A stretch of 33,621 nt of DNA from Christensenella sp. UBA4379 (GTDB lineage Bacteria; Bacillota; Clostridia; Christensenellales; Aristaeellaceae): assembly GCA_002391225.1 (NCBI GenBank), contig DGRV01000101.1, forward strand, positions 1 through 33,621. The letters run 5' to 3'. The position numbers and the translations under genes were made by a program. Under the pieces are notes generated by a model. That model was not told the DNA's origin, searched no databases, and saw only the letters and a program-made list of their open reading frames with translations. This document shows, piece after piece, positions 7,157 through 15,008 of the stretch; positions within the stretch are counted from its first letter, which is position 1; the number at the start of each line of letters is the position of its first letter.

Positions 7157-8276
7157 TGGCGAAGGCAATATTAGAAAACGTCCAGACAGGGGCGATTGGG
7201 AAGCTCGGTTCTATGATGAAAAAGGAAAACGACATTCTGTATATGGAAAAACTCAAGCAGAATGCCGAAAAAACCTTCAGGCTGCCATGAATAAGCTTTC
7301 TGAAGACAGTTTTCTGAACGACGAAAACCTTACCGTCTCGCAATGGCTGACCATTTGGCAACGTGATTTTATGGGAAATTTAAAACCAGGAACAGTCGTC
7401 AGTTATGAAATGCAGGTACGGGTGCATATTATGCCTACGTTAGGGGAAATAAAACTAAATGAGTTGCGAACGCCAGCCATTCAGCGGCTTTATAATCAAA
7501 AATTAGCTCAAGGCCTCAGTCCTAAGTCCATCAAAAACTTACATGGCTGTTTACATCGTGCGCTCGATATCGCTGTCCAAATAGGTTATCTGAACAAAAA
7601 TCCAACAAGCGCCTGCATCCTGCCAACCGTTAGACAAGCAGAAATCCACCCGTTAGATACGCCTGATCTGAAAAAACTGATGGAATCAATTCAGGGAGAC
7701 GAATTTGAAGCTCTGATCACCACTGCAATCTTTACTGGAATGCGATCGGGCGAACTTCTTGGATTAACCTGGGATTGCATCGACTTTGAAAATGGAATCA
7801 TACGCGTAACTAAACAATTGGTCCAGCCTCGGAAAAAGGGAAAGCCCTTCTCGTTCGGCACTCCGAAAAATGGAAAAGGACGAACCCTTACGCCGGCGCC
7901 ATTTGTTATGAACGTTTTGAAAGAACACAAACGAGATCAGGCGTTGCATCGTCTAGAAATCGGCCCAGCCTGGAATGACGGCGGTTTTCCTAATCTGGTT
8001 TTCACACATCCGGATGGCAGTCATCTATCTCAGCCAACCATTTGGAAAGCATTACAAAAAGTGCTTCAAAAAGCGGGCTTGGAAAATCATCGCTTTCACG
8101 ACCTTCGTCACACCTATGTGGTCAACGCCTTTCGGGCCGGAGACGACGTAAAAACAGTTCAGCAGAATGCCGGTCACTATTCCGCCGCTTTCACACTGGA
8201 TCGTTACGCTCATGTCACAGAAACGATGAGGAAAGAAAGTGCGGATCGGATGCAGCAATTTTTCAATGCGCTATAA
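7137..8276 (+). CDS. int: tyrosine recombinase (phage-type integrase)
   Basis: A 379-aa site-specific recombinase of Tn916/phage-integrase type. An AP2-like arm-binding N-terminus (GEGNIRKRPDRGDWEARFYDEKGKRH) is followed by a SAM-like core-binding domain (residues ~65-165) and the catalytic domain. Active-site residues are visible: R203 (TGMRSGE), H321 and R324 (HDLRH), H347 (AGHYS) and the nucleophile Y357 (DRYAHV). All are intact, so the enzyme is probably functional. AGGAGG lies inside the overlapping excisionase gene. The gene ends 94 bp before the 3' end of tRNA-Leu, the expected integration target, so it marks the right end of the island. Confidence 0.95.
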   Translation: MAKKRANGEGNIRKRPDRGDWEARFYDEKGKRHSVYGKTQAECRKNLQAAMNKLSEDSFLNDENLTVSQWLTIWQRDFMGNLKPGTVVSYEMQVRVHIMPTLGEIKLNELRTPAIQRLYNQKLAQGLSPKSIKNLHGCLHRALDIAVQIGYLNKNPTSACILPTVRQAEIHPLDTPDLKKLMESIQGDEFEALITTAIFTGMRSGELLGLTWDCIDFENGIIRVTKQLVQPRKKGKPFSFGTPKNGKGRTLTPAPFVMNVLKEHKRDQALHRLEIGPAWNDGGFPNLVFTHPDGSHLSQPTIWKALQKVLQKAGLENHRFHDLRHTYVVNAFRAGDDVKTVQQNAGHYSAAFTLDRYAHVTETMRKESADRMQQFFNAL

Positions 8277-8301
8277 TACCTTATATCCCCCAAAATCCCA
8301 G

Positions 8302-8323
8302 TGGGGGTCAAATGGGGGTCAAA
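8302..8323. repeat. tandem 11-bp repeat (TGGGGGTCAAA x2)
   Basis: Two perfect adjacent copies between the integrase stop and the tRNA-Leu end. The position suggests arm-type integrase or excisionase binding sites. Confidence 0.5.
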
Positions 8324-8332
8324 GACAAAAGC

Positions 8333-8367
8333 AAAAAAAGAAAACCTCTGTGAAATCAGAGGTTTTC
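8333..8367 (-). terminator. terminator of the tRNA operon
   Basis: A perfect 10-bp stem (8342-8351 with 8358-8367) just after the CCA end of tRNA-Leu, followed leftward by a T-rich run. The symmetrical stem may also stop transcription from the integrase side. Confidence 0.8.
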
Positions 8368-8369
8368 GT

Positions 8370-8400
8370 GGTGCGGGAAACAGGACTTGAACCTGCAAGC
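8370..8400. other. probable attachment site (attR side) in tRNA-Leu 3' end
   Basis: The integrase gene abuts the T-arm and CCA end of an intact tRNA-Leu, where tyrosine recombinases usually recombine. The matching left copy would lie outside the window. The core boundaries are not determined. Confidence 0.5.
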
Positions 8401-8455
8401 TCGTACGAGCACATGAACCTGAATCATGCGCGTCTGCCAATTCCGCCATTCCCGC
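8370..8455 (-). tRNA. tRNA-Leu (CAG)
   Basis: An 86-nt cloverleaf with encoded CCA, the long variable arm typical of Leu, acceptor GCGGGAA paired with TTCCCGC, and loop TTCAGGT giving anticodon CAG (8419-8421). It is the last gene of the tRNA operon and the probable insertion target of the island. Confidence 0.93.
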
Positions 8456-8463
8456 AGAATACA

Positions 8464-8548
<85 letters not shown>

Positions 8549-8596
8549 ATGTAAGTCAAGAACCTGCTTTAAGCATCGTCTTGAAAGAAGAAAGAA

Positions 8597-8672
8597 TGGA
8601 GCTGGCGAAGGGACTTGAACCCGCAACCTGCTGATTACAAATCAGCTGCTCTACCGATTGAGCTACGCCAGC
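8597..8672 (-). tRNA. tRNA-Thr (TGT)
   Basis: 76 nt with encoded CCA, acceptor GCTGGCG/CGCCAGC and loop TTTGTAA giving anticodon TGT. Confidence 0.93.
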
Positions 8673-8697
8673 AGAACACCCAACCAGCGATTAAAGA

Positions 8698-8774
8698 TGG
8701 CGACCCGAATGGGGCTCGAACCCATGACCTCCAGCGTGACAGGCTGGCGTTCTAACCAACTGAACTACCGGGCC
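8698..8774 (-). tRNA. tRNA-Asp (GTC)
   Basis: 77 nt with encoded CCA, discriminator G as expected for Asp, and loop CTGTCAC giving anticodon GTC. Confidence 0.93.
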
Positions 8775-8777
8775 AAA

Positions 8778-8854
8778 TGGTGGGCCTTCAGGGACTCGAA
8801 CCCGGGACCAATCGGTTATGAGCCGACCGCTCTGACCAACTGAGCTAAAGGCCC
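8778..8854 (-). tRNA. tRNA-Met (CAT)
   Basis: 77 nt with encoded CCA, acceptor GGGCCTT/AAGGCCC and loop CTCATAA. The G-C first pair and the anticodon stem fit elongator Met; a lysidine-type tRNA-Ile2 cannot be fully excluded. Confidence 0.88.
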
Positions 8855-8879
8855 ATGGCCGTATCCGAAAGCCGCAAAA

Positions 8880-8955
8880 TGGTGACTCTGCCGGGATTCG
8901 AACCCGGGTTACCGCCGTGAAAGGGCGGTGTCTTAGGCCTCTTGACCACAGAGCC
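8880..8955 (-). tRNA. tRNA-Glu (TTC)
   Basis: 76 nt with encoded CCA, acceptor GGCTCTG/CAGAGTC and loop CTTTCAC giving anticodon TTC. Confidence 0.93.
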
Positions 8956-8986
8956 ATGTCGACTGACCTTCGCCGCGACCGAAATT

Positions 8987-9062
8987 TGGTCGGGGTGAAG
9001 GGACTCGAACCCCCGGCCCCATGCTCCCAAAGCACGTGCGCTGCCAACTGCGCTACACCCCG
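8987..9062 (-). tRNA. tRNA-Pro (TGG)
   Basis: 76 nt with encoded CCA, acceptor CGGGGTG/CACCCCG and loop TTTGGGA giving anticodon TGG. It is the first gene of the leftward tRNA operon. Confidence 0.93.
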
Positions 9063-9093
9063 AGATTTCGTGGCTGTTCGGGCGACATGTGAG

Positions 9094-9122
9094 ATAATAC
9101 TACAGATCAGGAAAATTGTCAA
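9094..9122 (-). promoter_or_regulatory. SigA promoter of the tRNA operon
   Basis: Leftward TTGACA (9122-9117), a 17-bp spacer and TATTAT (9099-9094), about 30 bp before tRNA-Pro. A near-consensus match, as expected for stable RNA. Confidence 0.85.
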
Positions 9123-9131
9123 TACCTTTTT

Positions 9132-10946
9132 TTAGTTTTTTCCCGGTTTCTCCGGTTCTTCTTTCAGCACCCGCCACAGGGTGGCCCGGCTGATGCCCAG
9201 GGTCCTGGCGGCGCGGCTCTGGTTGCCGTCCAGATCGGTCAGGACTGTATGGATCGCGTCCCGGGTGATGTCCTCCAGCGTCCGGTCCTTCCAGGGGATG
9301 CCGGCGGAATCCCCGGAGGGGAGGCCCCGCATTTTGTGGCTGTACATCTGCAGCAGTTCGGAGACGGCCCCGCTGCGGATGTAGGAGCCGGAGGCGGTGG
9401 CGGCCAGCTGGCCCAGGGCCTGGAAGAACTGCTCCATGTTGTTGGGCCAGTCGTACTGTCGGAGCTGTTCGGCGGCCCGGCTGTCCAGCCCGCTGATCTG
9501 AAAGCCGTTTTCCAGGTTGAGGTAGTTGAGGCAGAGCGTCGCCAGGAAGGGGATTTCTTCCGCCCGGGCCCGGAGGGCCGGGAGCAGGATGGTCATGCAG
9601 GACAGTTGGGACAAAAGGGGAGAAAAATAGGCCGGGGCCGATTTACTGCGCTGGATGGTGAGGGTAAACAAAAGACGTACCCGGCGGGACGCGGCGGTCT
9701 GAAAGAGGGCGCCGAACAGGTCCTCGGCGCGGGCCTGGCTTAGCTCCTCCAGCCGGTCGATCCACAGGGTGATCCCGGTGCGGTTCAGCGGGGACATCGA
9801 ATGCTGGAACAGAAAATCCCACCCGCGTTCGGTCAGCCTGGAGCAGTCGATCAGGATCAGCGGGCGGTTTTTAAGCGCCGAATCCAGATAGAGCTGCCGG
9901 ACGGCCTGGGGCAGGCCCGTGCCGTTTTCCCCCACCAGGACCACCGGCCGGTCAGAGGCGGCCGCCTGGCGCAGACGGGTGCGCACGTCGTCCATCAGGC
10001 CGGGGATATTCAGAAACTGGCCCTTCAAAAAGTCCTCGCACTCGGCGCGCTGGAAGGTATGAATCCCGTTGTTGGTCCCCCTGGGCGGGGCCGTCCCGCC
10101 GACGGACTGGAAGAGATACACCGGCCGGCCCTCCACCTGGATTTCCCTGCCGGTCACCCAGTTGAGCCCGCTTTTCCCCTGCTGGTAAAAGGAAACGGTT
10201 CCGGCCCGGGACAGCTCGGCCAAGCGGGCGGAGCAGGCGTTTACCAGTTCCTCGTCCGGCTGGCTTCCCGCCTCCGGGTAAAGGCGCTCCCCCTCGCGGC
10301 TGAGCACGAAGGGCTTCGTTTCGCTCCCGGCGATCATCGCCTCCTGCAGGGAGATCCTGGAGCGGAGCCTGTGGAAGCGCCCGCCCCGGACCTCCGCCTC
10401 CGCCAGCGCCTCCCGAGCGCTCTCCATGCCGGAGGTGATCAGGTAGGCGTCCAGCCCCAGCTGAAGGGCGTGGTGATAGGTGACCATGTCGCAGATGACC
10501 AGCTTGCAGCCGTCCGCCTGCAGATTGGCCAGCACGTTTTCCACCTCGCTGTGGCTGCGCAGGGTGATGATTTTCATGCTCCTTTGCAGCAGGTCGCACA
10601 GGACGTGGGCGGATTCGGTGATGTTCTCAAAGCCCACGATGGCGTAGCCGTCCTGATAGTTTTCCACCAGCTTGATGCTGCGCAGCATGTCGTAGACGGA
10701 GATTTTGACCTCCACCACCGGCAGGGATGTATAATCCTGCAGCATTTTCGCCGTGCCGCCGCGGGAGATGATGACGTCGTAGCGGCTCTGGTCCAGCTGA
10801 TTGACCAGGTCGATGGCTTCCTCCAGGTCGCCCTCCCGGATGTCCAGAAGAATTCCTTTCATATTGTACGCCACCTGGGACAGGACGATGCCCATGCCCG
10901 GATAGGGCGCGATGGTCAGGGCGCGGACCGGGGCTGTGTCGCTCAT
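9132..10946 (-). CDS. PrpR-N-type transcriptional regulator with degenerate sigma-54-activator AAA+ domain
   Basis: A 604-aa regulator started at ATG 10946 (AGGAGG seven bases upstream) rather than 10985. Residues ~5-190 resemble the PrpR N-terminal ligand-sensing domain (YDVIISRGGTAKMLQ, PVVEVKISVYDMLRSI, YAIVGFENIT). A linker follows, then an AAA+ region at ~325-545 and a Fis-type HTH at ~565-604 (NQSRAARTLGISRATLWRVL). The AAA+ domain is eroded: Walker A reads GENGTGLPQ without the Lys, Walker B reads LWIDRLEEL, and no GAFTGA loop is present. It is therefore unlikely to drive sigma-54 and probably works through the housekeeping polymerase. It is divergent from the catabolic operon with repeated dyads between, so it is the likely effector-responsive regulator of that operon. 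Confidence 0.85.
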   Translation of the reverse strand: MSDTAPVRALTIAPYPGMGIVLSQVAYNMKGILLDIREGDLEEAIDLVNQLDQSRYDVIISRGGTAKMLQDYTSLPVVEVKISVYDMLRSIKLVENYQDGYAIVGFENITESAHVLCDLLQRSMKIITLRSHSEVENVLANLQADGCKLVICDMVTYHHALQLGLDAYLITSGMESAREALAEAEVRGGRFHRLRSRISLQEAMIAGSETKPFVLSREGERLYPEAGSQPDEELVNACSARLAELSRAGTVSFYQQGKSGLNWVTGREIQVEGRPVYLFQSVGGTAPPRGTNNGIHTFQRAECEDFLKGQFLNIPGLMDDVRTRLRQAAASDRPVVLVGENGTGLPQAVRQLYLDSALKNRPLILIDCSRLTERGWDFLFQHSMSPLNRTGITLWIDRLEELSQARAEDLFGALFQTAASRRVRLLFTLTIQRSKSAPAYFSPLLSQLSCMTILLPALRARAEEIPFLATLCLNYLNLENGFQISGLDSRAAEQLRQYDWPNNMEQFFQALGQLAATASGSYIRSGAVSELLQMYSHKMRGLPSGDSAGIPWKDRTLEDITRDAIHTVLTDLDGNQSRAARTLGISRATLWRVLKEEPEKPGKN

Positions 10947-10975
10947 CGGATCGACCTCCTGCGTTTTCTTCGTTG

Positions 10976-11004
10976 ATTGTATCATACTGAAACAGATTTG
11001 TCAT
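10976..11004 (-). promoter_or_regulatory. SigA-type promoter of the PrpR-like regulator
   Basis: Leftward ATGACA (11004-10999), a 17-bp spacer and TACAAT (10981-10976), with TG upstream of the -10. A TGTTTCA-type dyad overlaps the -35 and spacer, suggesting autoregulation. Confidence 0.55.
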
Positions 11005-11079
11005 CCCAAATGATACAAATGTTTCATTTTTAAACGATCGTCCCGGAAGAAATTTTCCCATTTTTGATAAATGTTTCAA
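10988..11079. promoter_or_regulatory. three TGAAAC/GTTTCA-type operators in the divergent region
   Basis: Related dyads lie at 10988-11003, 11011-11026 and 11064-11079. The second and third share AAATGTTTCA; the first is the reverse orientation (TGAAACAGATTTGTCA). TGTTTCA half-sites are typical for PrpR/AcoR-like Fis-HTH regulators. I could not identify a convincing forward promoter for the kinase operon in 11027-11182. Confidence 0.5.
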
Positions 11080-11182
11080 AATGCGACGGTTTTGGCCTCG
11101 AATCCGGTTTTCATCCGGGGCTGAAATTGTTATCATAAACCCAACGATAAGTCACAACTTTCCGGAAAGGAAGGGGTGTTTC

Positions 11183-12442
11183 GTGATCAGACTGTTAATC
11201 ATCGCGGATGATTTTACCGGAGCGCTGGATACCGGCGTACAGCTGGCCAAGCAGGGCGTCCCCACCCGGGTCACGACGGACCGGGAGGCGGACCTGAACG
11301 AAGCCGGAGCCGGCTGCGACGTACTGGTGGTGGATTCTGAAACCCGCCACCTCCCCCCGCGTGAAGCCTACCAGATCGTCTACGGGCTGACCGCCCAGGC
11401 CAAAGCCCTGTCGATTCCCCATATTATGAAGAAGACAGATTCCGCCCTGCGCGGCAACATCGGCGCGGAGCTGAGCGCCGTGCTGGACGCCTCGAAGGCC
11501 GATTTCCTTCCTTTCTTCCCGGCCCTGCCCGAAATGGGGCGGATCACGGTGGGCGGCATTCATTATATCGGGGAGACGCCGGTGGCCCAGAGCCCCTTTG
11601 GGCAGGATCCCTTCGAGCCGGTCCAAAGCTCCAGCGTGCCCGAGATCATCGCCGGGCAGACGGACCTGCCCGTCCATGTGATCGGGGAAAACCAGAACGT
11701 GGACCTTCAAAACACCCGGGGCATCGCCGTGTTCGACGCGGAAAGCCAGGACGCCCTGGCCCGGGCCGCGGGAGACCTGGCGCAGAAGAACGCCCTGTCC
11801 GTGATGGCGGGCTGCGCCGGCCTGGGCGGGACGCTCAAGGACATCCTCTCCCTGAACGGAGAGCGGCCGGCCATGCCGCCCCTTTCCAAGGGCCTGCTGA
11901 TGCTGTGCGGCAGCGTGAACCCCATCACTCGGGCCCAGCTCCTTGAGGCGGACCGGGCCGGCTACGCCCACATCCACCTGGAGCCGGAGGAAAAGCTGAC
12001 GGAGAGCTTCTTTGAAACCGAAGCGGGCCTTGCGCGGATCCGGCAGTTCCAGGAGACGCTGGCGCGCAACCCCTTCCTGATCATCGACGCCAACGACGAG
12101 GCGGAGGACAACGGGCTGACCCGGGCCTACGCCCAGGCCCACGGCCTGAGCACGGACGACCTCCGGGTGCTGATCTCCGGGGCGCTGGGCATGATCATGC
12201 GGCAGCTGATGAAGGGAACCATCCCGGGGAGCCTGCTGATCACCGGCGGGGACACGCTGATGGAGTGCATGAAGCGCCTGGGCGTATCCCGGATGGAGCC
12301 CATCGGCGAACTGAGCGCCGGCGTCGTCTATTCCCGCTTCCAGTATGAGCAAAAAGACTACTGCGTGATATCCAAATCCGGCGGTTTCGGCCGGGAAACC
12401 CTGCTGAGCGATCTGAAAAACGACATGGAACAAGGGAGGTAA
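11183..12442 (+). CDS. dtnK: four-carbon acid sugar kinase (DUF1537 family, DtnK/OtnK-like)
   Basis: 419 aa from GTG 11183, which has AAGGGGTG just upstream; the longer ATG reading adds an untypical N-terminus. Family motifs are LLIIADDFTGALDTGVQLA at the start, KKTDSALRGNIG near residue 90, and the C-terminal LLITGGDTLMECM and GELSAGV. Members phosphorylate tetronates such as D-threonate, D-erythronate or 3-oxotetronate with ATP in the cytoplasm. The PdxA2 gene in the same operon points to the DtnK route: D-threonate to 4-phospho-D-threonate, then to dihydroxyacetone phosphate. It is the first gene of the operon, five bases before the next. The exact stereoisomer cannot be read from sequence. 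Confidence 0.88.
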   Translation: MIRLLIIADDFTGALDTGVQLAKQGVPTRVTTDREADLNEAGAGCDVLVVDSETRHLPPREAYQIVYGLTAQAKALSIPHIMKKTDSALRGNIGAELSAVLDASKADFLPFFPALPEMGRITVGGIHYIGETPVAQSPFGQDPFEPVQSSSVPEIIAGQTDLPVHVIGENQNVDLQNTRGIAVFDAESQDALARAAGDLAQKNALSVMAGCAGLGGTLKDILSLNGERPAMPPLSKGLLMLCGSVNPITRAQLLEADRAGYAHIHLEPEEKLTESFFETEAGLARIRQFQETLARNPFLIIDANDEAEDNGLTRAYAQAHGLSTDDLRVLISGALGMIMRQLMKGTIPGSLLITGGDTLMECMKRLGVSRMEPIGELSAGVVYSRFQYEQKDYCVISKSGGFGRETLLSDLKNDMEQGR

Positions 12443-12447
12443 CACGG

Positions 12448-13608
12448 ATGGAGTACAGGACATTGCCCGGCCTGACCCGGGACGGACAGATCTACCGCAA
12501 CAATGACATGGGGACCCTGGAGGCCCTGCTGCCGACCGGCGGCTACCCCACGGCCCACGCCCCCGCCCTGCTGACCCTGCCGGACGGCAGCCTGCTGTGC
12601 GCCTGGTTCGCCGGCACTTATGAGGGCAGCGCGGACATTCACATCATCTGCTCCAAGCTCGCCGCCGGGACGGACAAGTGGTCAGCGCCCGTCGAAGTAT
12701 CCGGCGACCCGCTCAAGAGCGAGCAGAACCCCTCCCTGTTCTACGGGCCGGACGGCAAGGTCTGGGCCATCTACACCGCCCAGGACGACCGGCAGGCCGG
12801 CAAGGACAACATGCAGTTTACCTCCCAGATCCGCGTGCAGAAGAGCGCGGACGGCGGATTGACCTGGGGCCCCTACGAGACGCTGTTTTCAAGGCTCGGC
12901 AGCTTTTGCCGCCAGCCCATCCAGGTGCTTCAAAATGGGCGGTGGATTTTCGCCAACTGGCTGTGCACCGATTCCGTGGACGGGCTTTCCGGCGACCCGA
13001 CGGCCTTCCAGATTTCGGACGACCAGGGAAGAACCTGGCGGCAGGTCGATATGCCCCGCAGCAACGGCCGCGTCCACGCCAACGTGGTGGAGCTGAACGG
13101 AGGCCATCTGGTGGCCTTCATGCGCAGCCGCGAGGCGGACTACATTTACCGCTCCGAGTCCCTGGACTACGGCGACAGCTGGTCCGAGCCCCGGCCGACG
13201 CCCCTGCCCAACAACAACTCCTCCATCAGCGCCCTGCGCCTGAAATCCGGGCGGATCGCCATCGCCTACAACCCCACCCAGACGCCTGAGCCCGTGCACG
13301 GCAAAGCCGCCTGGCCGGGCCTGCGCTGCCCGGTCTCCGTGGCCCTGTCCGAAGACTTTGGCGAAACCTTCCCCATCATCCGCTGGATGGAGCGGGGCGA
13401 GGGCTTCATGGGGGCGGAAAATCGTACCAACAACCGCCAGTACGAATATCCCTACCTGATGCAGAGCCCGGACGGACGGCTGCACCTGGCCTACGCTTCC
13501 CACACCCGCAAGGGCATCAAATATGTGAGCTTTACCGAAGAGGACGTGCTCGGAGCTAAACGCGAAAAGGTCGGCCTGTACAACCCCACCGCCGCGCAGA
13601 TGAAATAA
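12448..13608 (+). CDS. sialidase-like beta-propeller enzyme (BNR/Asp-box)
   Basis: 386 aa with GGGAGG before ATG 12448. At least four Asp-boxes mark a six-bladed sialidase-type propeller: SADGGLTW, SDDQGRTW, SLDYGDSW and SEDFGETF. The N-terminal AHAPALLTLPDGSLLCAWFA is typical of the predicted-neuraminidase group. There is no signal peptide, so it probably acts inside the cell on an imported substrate, unlike most sialidases. Placed with an NAL-type aldolase and a TRAP transporter, it mirrors the logic of sialic-acid clusters, but the kinase and PdxA2 point to a shorter acid. I infer hydrolysis (or lactone/glycoside opening) of an ulosonic-acid-type conjugate. True neuraminidase activity is unlikely, because no ManNAc genes are present. 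Confidence 0.75.
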   Translation: MEYRTLPGLTRDGQIYRNNDMGTLEALLPTGGYPTAHAPALLTLPDGSLLCAWFAGTYEGSADIHIICSKLAAGTDKWSAPVEVSGDPLKSEQNPSLFYGPDGKVWAIYTAQDDRQAGKDNMQFTSQIRVQKSADGGLTWGPYETLFSRLGSFCRQPIQVLQNGRWIFANWLCTDSVDGLSGDPTAFQISDDQGRTWRQVDMPRSNGRVHANVVELNGGHLVAFMRSREADYIYRSESLDYGDSWSEPRPTPLPNNNSSISALRLKSGRIAIAYNPTQTPEPVHGKAAWPGLRCPVSVALSEDFGETFPIIRWMERGEGFMGAENRTNNRQYEYPYLMQSPDGRLHLAYASHTRKGIKYVSFTEEDVLGAKREKVGLYNPTAAQMK

Positions 13609-13618
13609 GGAGGAAACC

Positions 13619-14779
13619 ATGCTCGAAAAGTACAACCTGAAAATGCCGCACGCCGTCTACAGCGGCGAAAACGCCATGGACAACGTGACAGAAATCATCC
13701 GCCAGCGGGGCGCAAAAAAGGTCGCCATTTTTACCGACAAGGGCATCGAGGCCGTGGGCCTGTTCGCCCTGCCCGAGGCGGCGGTCAAGGCCTCCGGCGC
13801 GGAATACTACGTGCTGGACGACCTTCGGCCCGAGCCCTCCTACCTGGAAGTGCAGAAGCTGATCGACCAGTTCAAAAAGGACGGGGCTGATCTGATCGTC
13901 GCCTGCGGCGGCGGCAGCGTGCTGGATACCGCCAAGCTGGCCAGCGTGCTGGTGACAGACGAATACGGCGTCAAGGAACTGCTGGACGAGCCGGGCCGGG
14001 CGAAAAAGTGCGTGCCCATCGTGCTGATCCCCACCACCGCCGGCACCGGGGCGGAAGTGACCCCCAACGCCATCGTGGCCGTGCCCGAAAAGGAACTCAA
14101 GGTCGGCATCGTCAACGACAACATGATCGCCGACTACGTGATCCTGGACGCCAGGCTCATTAAAAACCTGCCGGTCAAGATCGCCGCGGCCACCGGCGTG
14201 GACGCCATGGCCCACTGCGTGGAGTGCTTTACCTCCAACAAGAAAAATCCCCTCTCTGACACCTTCGCCCTGGAAGGCCTCGATATGATCATCAACAACA
14301 TCGAGGAAGCCTGCCTGAACCCGGACGCCATGGAAGCCAAGAAGAAGATGCAGATCGCCGCGTTCTACGGCGGCCTGGCCATCACCGCCTCCGGCACCAC
14401 GGGGGTGCACGCCCTTTCCTACCCCCTGGGCGGCAAATACCACATCGCCCACGGCGTATCCAACGCCATTTTGCTGGTGCCGGTGATGAAGTTCAACGAG
14501 CCGGTGATCCGCCCCCTGCTGGCCCAGGCCTACGACCGCTGCGCCCACGACGGCAGCGCCTGCAAAACGGAAGAAGAAAAGTCCGCCTGGATGATCCGCC
14601 GCATGGACGAGATCGTCAAAAAGCTCCAGATCCCGACCAGCCTCCAGGAGTTCGGCGTACCGAAGGAAGACCTGGACGGCCTGGTGGAAGCCGGCATGCA
14701 GGTCAAACGCCTCCTCGTCAACAACATGCGCGAAATCACCCCGGAAGACGCCCGGGCCATCTATCTGCAAGTGATGTAA
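13619..14779 (+). CDS. iron-containing alcohol dehydrogenase
   Basis: 386 aa, the usual length for Fe-ADH (type III), with AGGAGG before ATG 13619. The NAD(P) site shows ACGGGSVLDTAK (~98-109) and PTTAGTGAEVT. Metal ligands are all present: D195, H199 (DAMAH), H264 (GVHAL) and H278 (HIAHG). Relatives reduce small aldehydes or oxidise lactaldehyde, 4-hydroxybutyrate and similar compounds. Next to an aldolase, the simplest role is NAD(P)H-dependent reduction of the aldehyde released by aldol cleavage, for example a tetruronate to a tetronate. That substrate is inference. The following gene is separated by a 229-bp heptad-repeat insert. Confidence 0.92.
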   Translation: MLEKYNLKMPHAVYSGENAMDNVTEIIRQRGAKKVAIFTDKGIEAVGLFALPEAAVKASGAEYYVLDDLRPEPSYLEVQKLIDQFKKDGADLIVACGGGSVLDTAKLASVLVTDEYGVKELLDEPGRAKKCVPIVLIPTTAGTGAEVTPNAIVAVPEKELKVGIVNDNMIADYVILDARLIKNLPVKIAAATGVDAMAHCVECFTSNKKNPLSDTFALEGLDMIINNIEEACLNPDAMEAKKKMQIAAFYGGLAITASGTTGVHALSYPLGGKYHIAHGVSNAILLVPVMKFNEPVIRPLLAQAYDRCAHDGSACKTEEEKSAWMIRRMDEIVKKLQIPTSLQEFGVPKEDLDGLVEAGMQVKRLLVNNMREITPEDARAIYLQVM

Positions 14780-14807
14780 ATATTTGGACAAGCGAGGAGC
14801 CTGGGAA

Positions 14808-14991
14808 CAAATGCGTAATGCCTAATGCGTAATGCTTAATGCCATCCGTTCCCGGCGCTTGCGCCGCATCCCAATTACGCATTACGCATTATGAATTACG
14901 AATTCCGCCCACCTCCTCCCTAATGCCTATTCCCTAATCCCTATTCCCTAATCCCTACTCCCTATTTCCCCCTATCCCCCACCTACCACAA
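14808..14991. repeat. heptad-repeat hairpin element inside the catabolic operon
   Basis: Degenerate 7-bp units (TAATGCG-like) run from 14813 to 14843. They are mirrored by ATTACGC-like units at 14871-14905 around a GGCGC/GCGCC hairpin core. A second run of CCCTATT/CCCTAAT heptads spans 14917-14970. Together they form a long imperfect hairpin plus a pyrimidine-rich tail with no coding capacity. Confidence 0.75.
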
Positions 14992-15008
14992 ACGGGAGGC
15001 AAAACACC

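Noticed and set aside
14808..14991. CRISPR array
   Set aside because: The units are only 7 bp, contiguous and without spacers; no cas genes are present.
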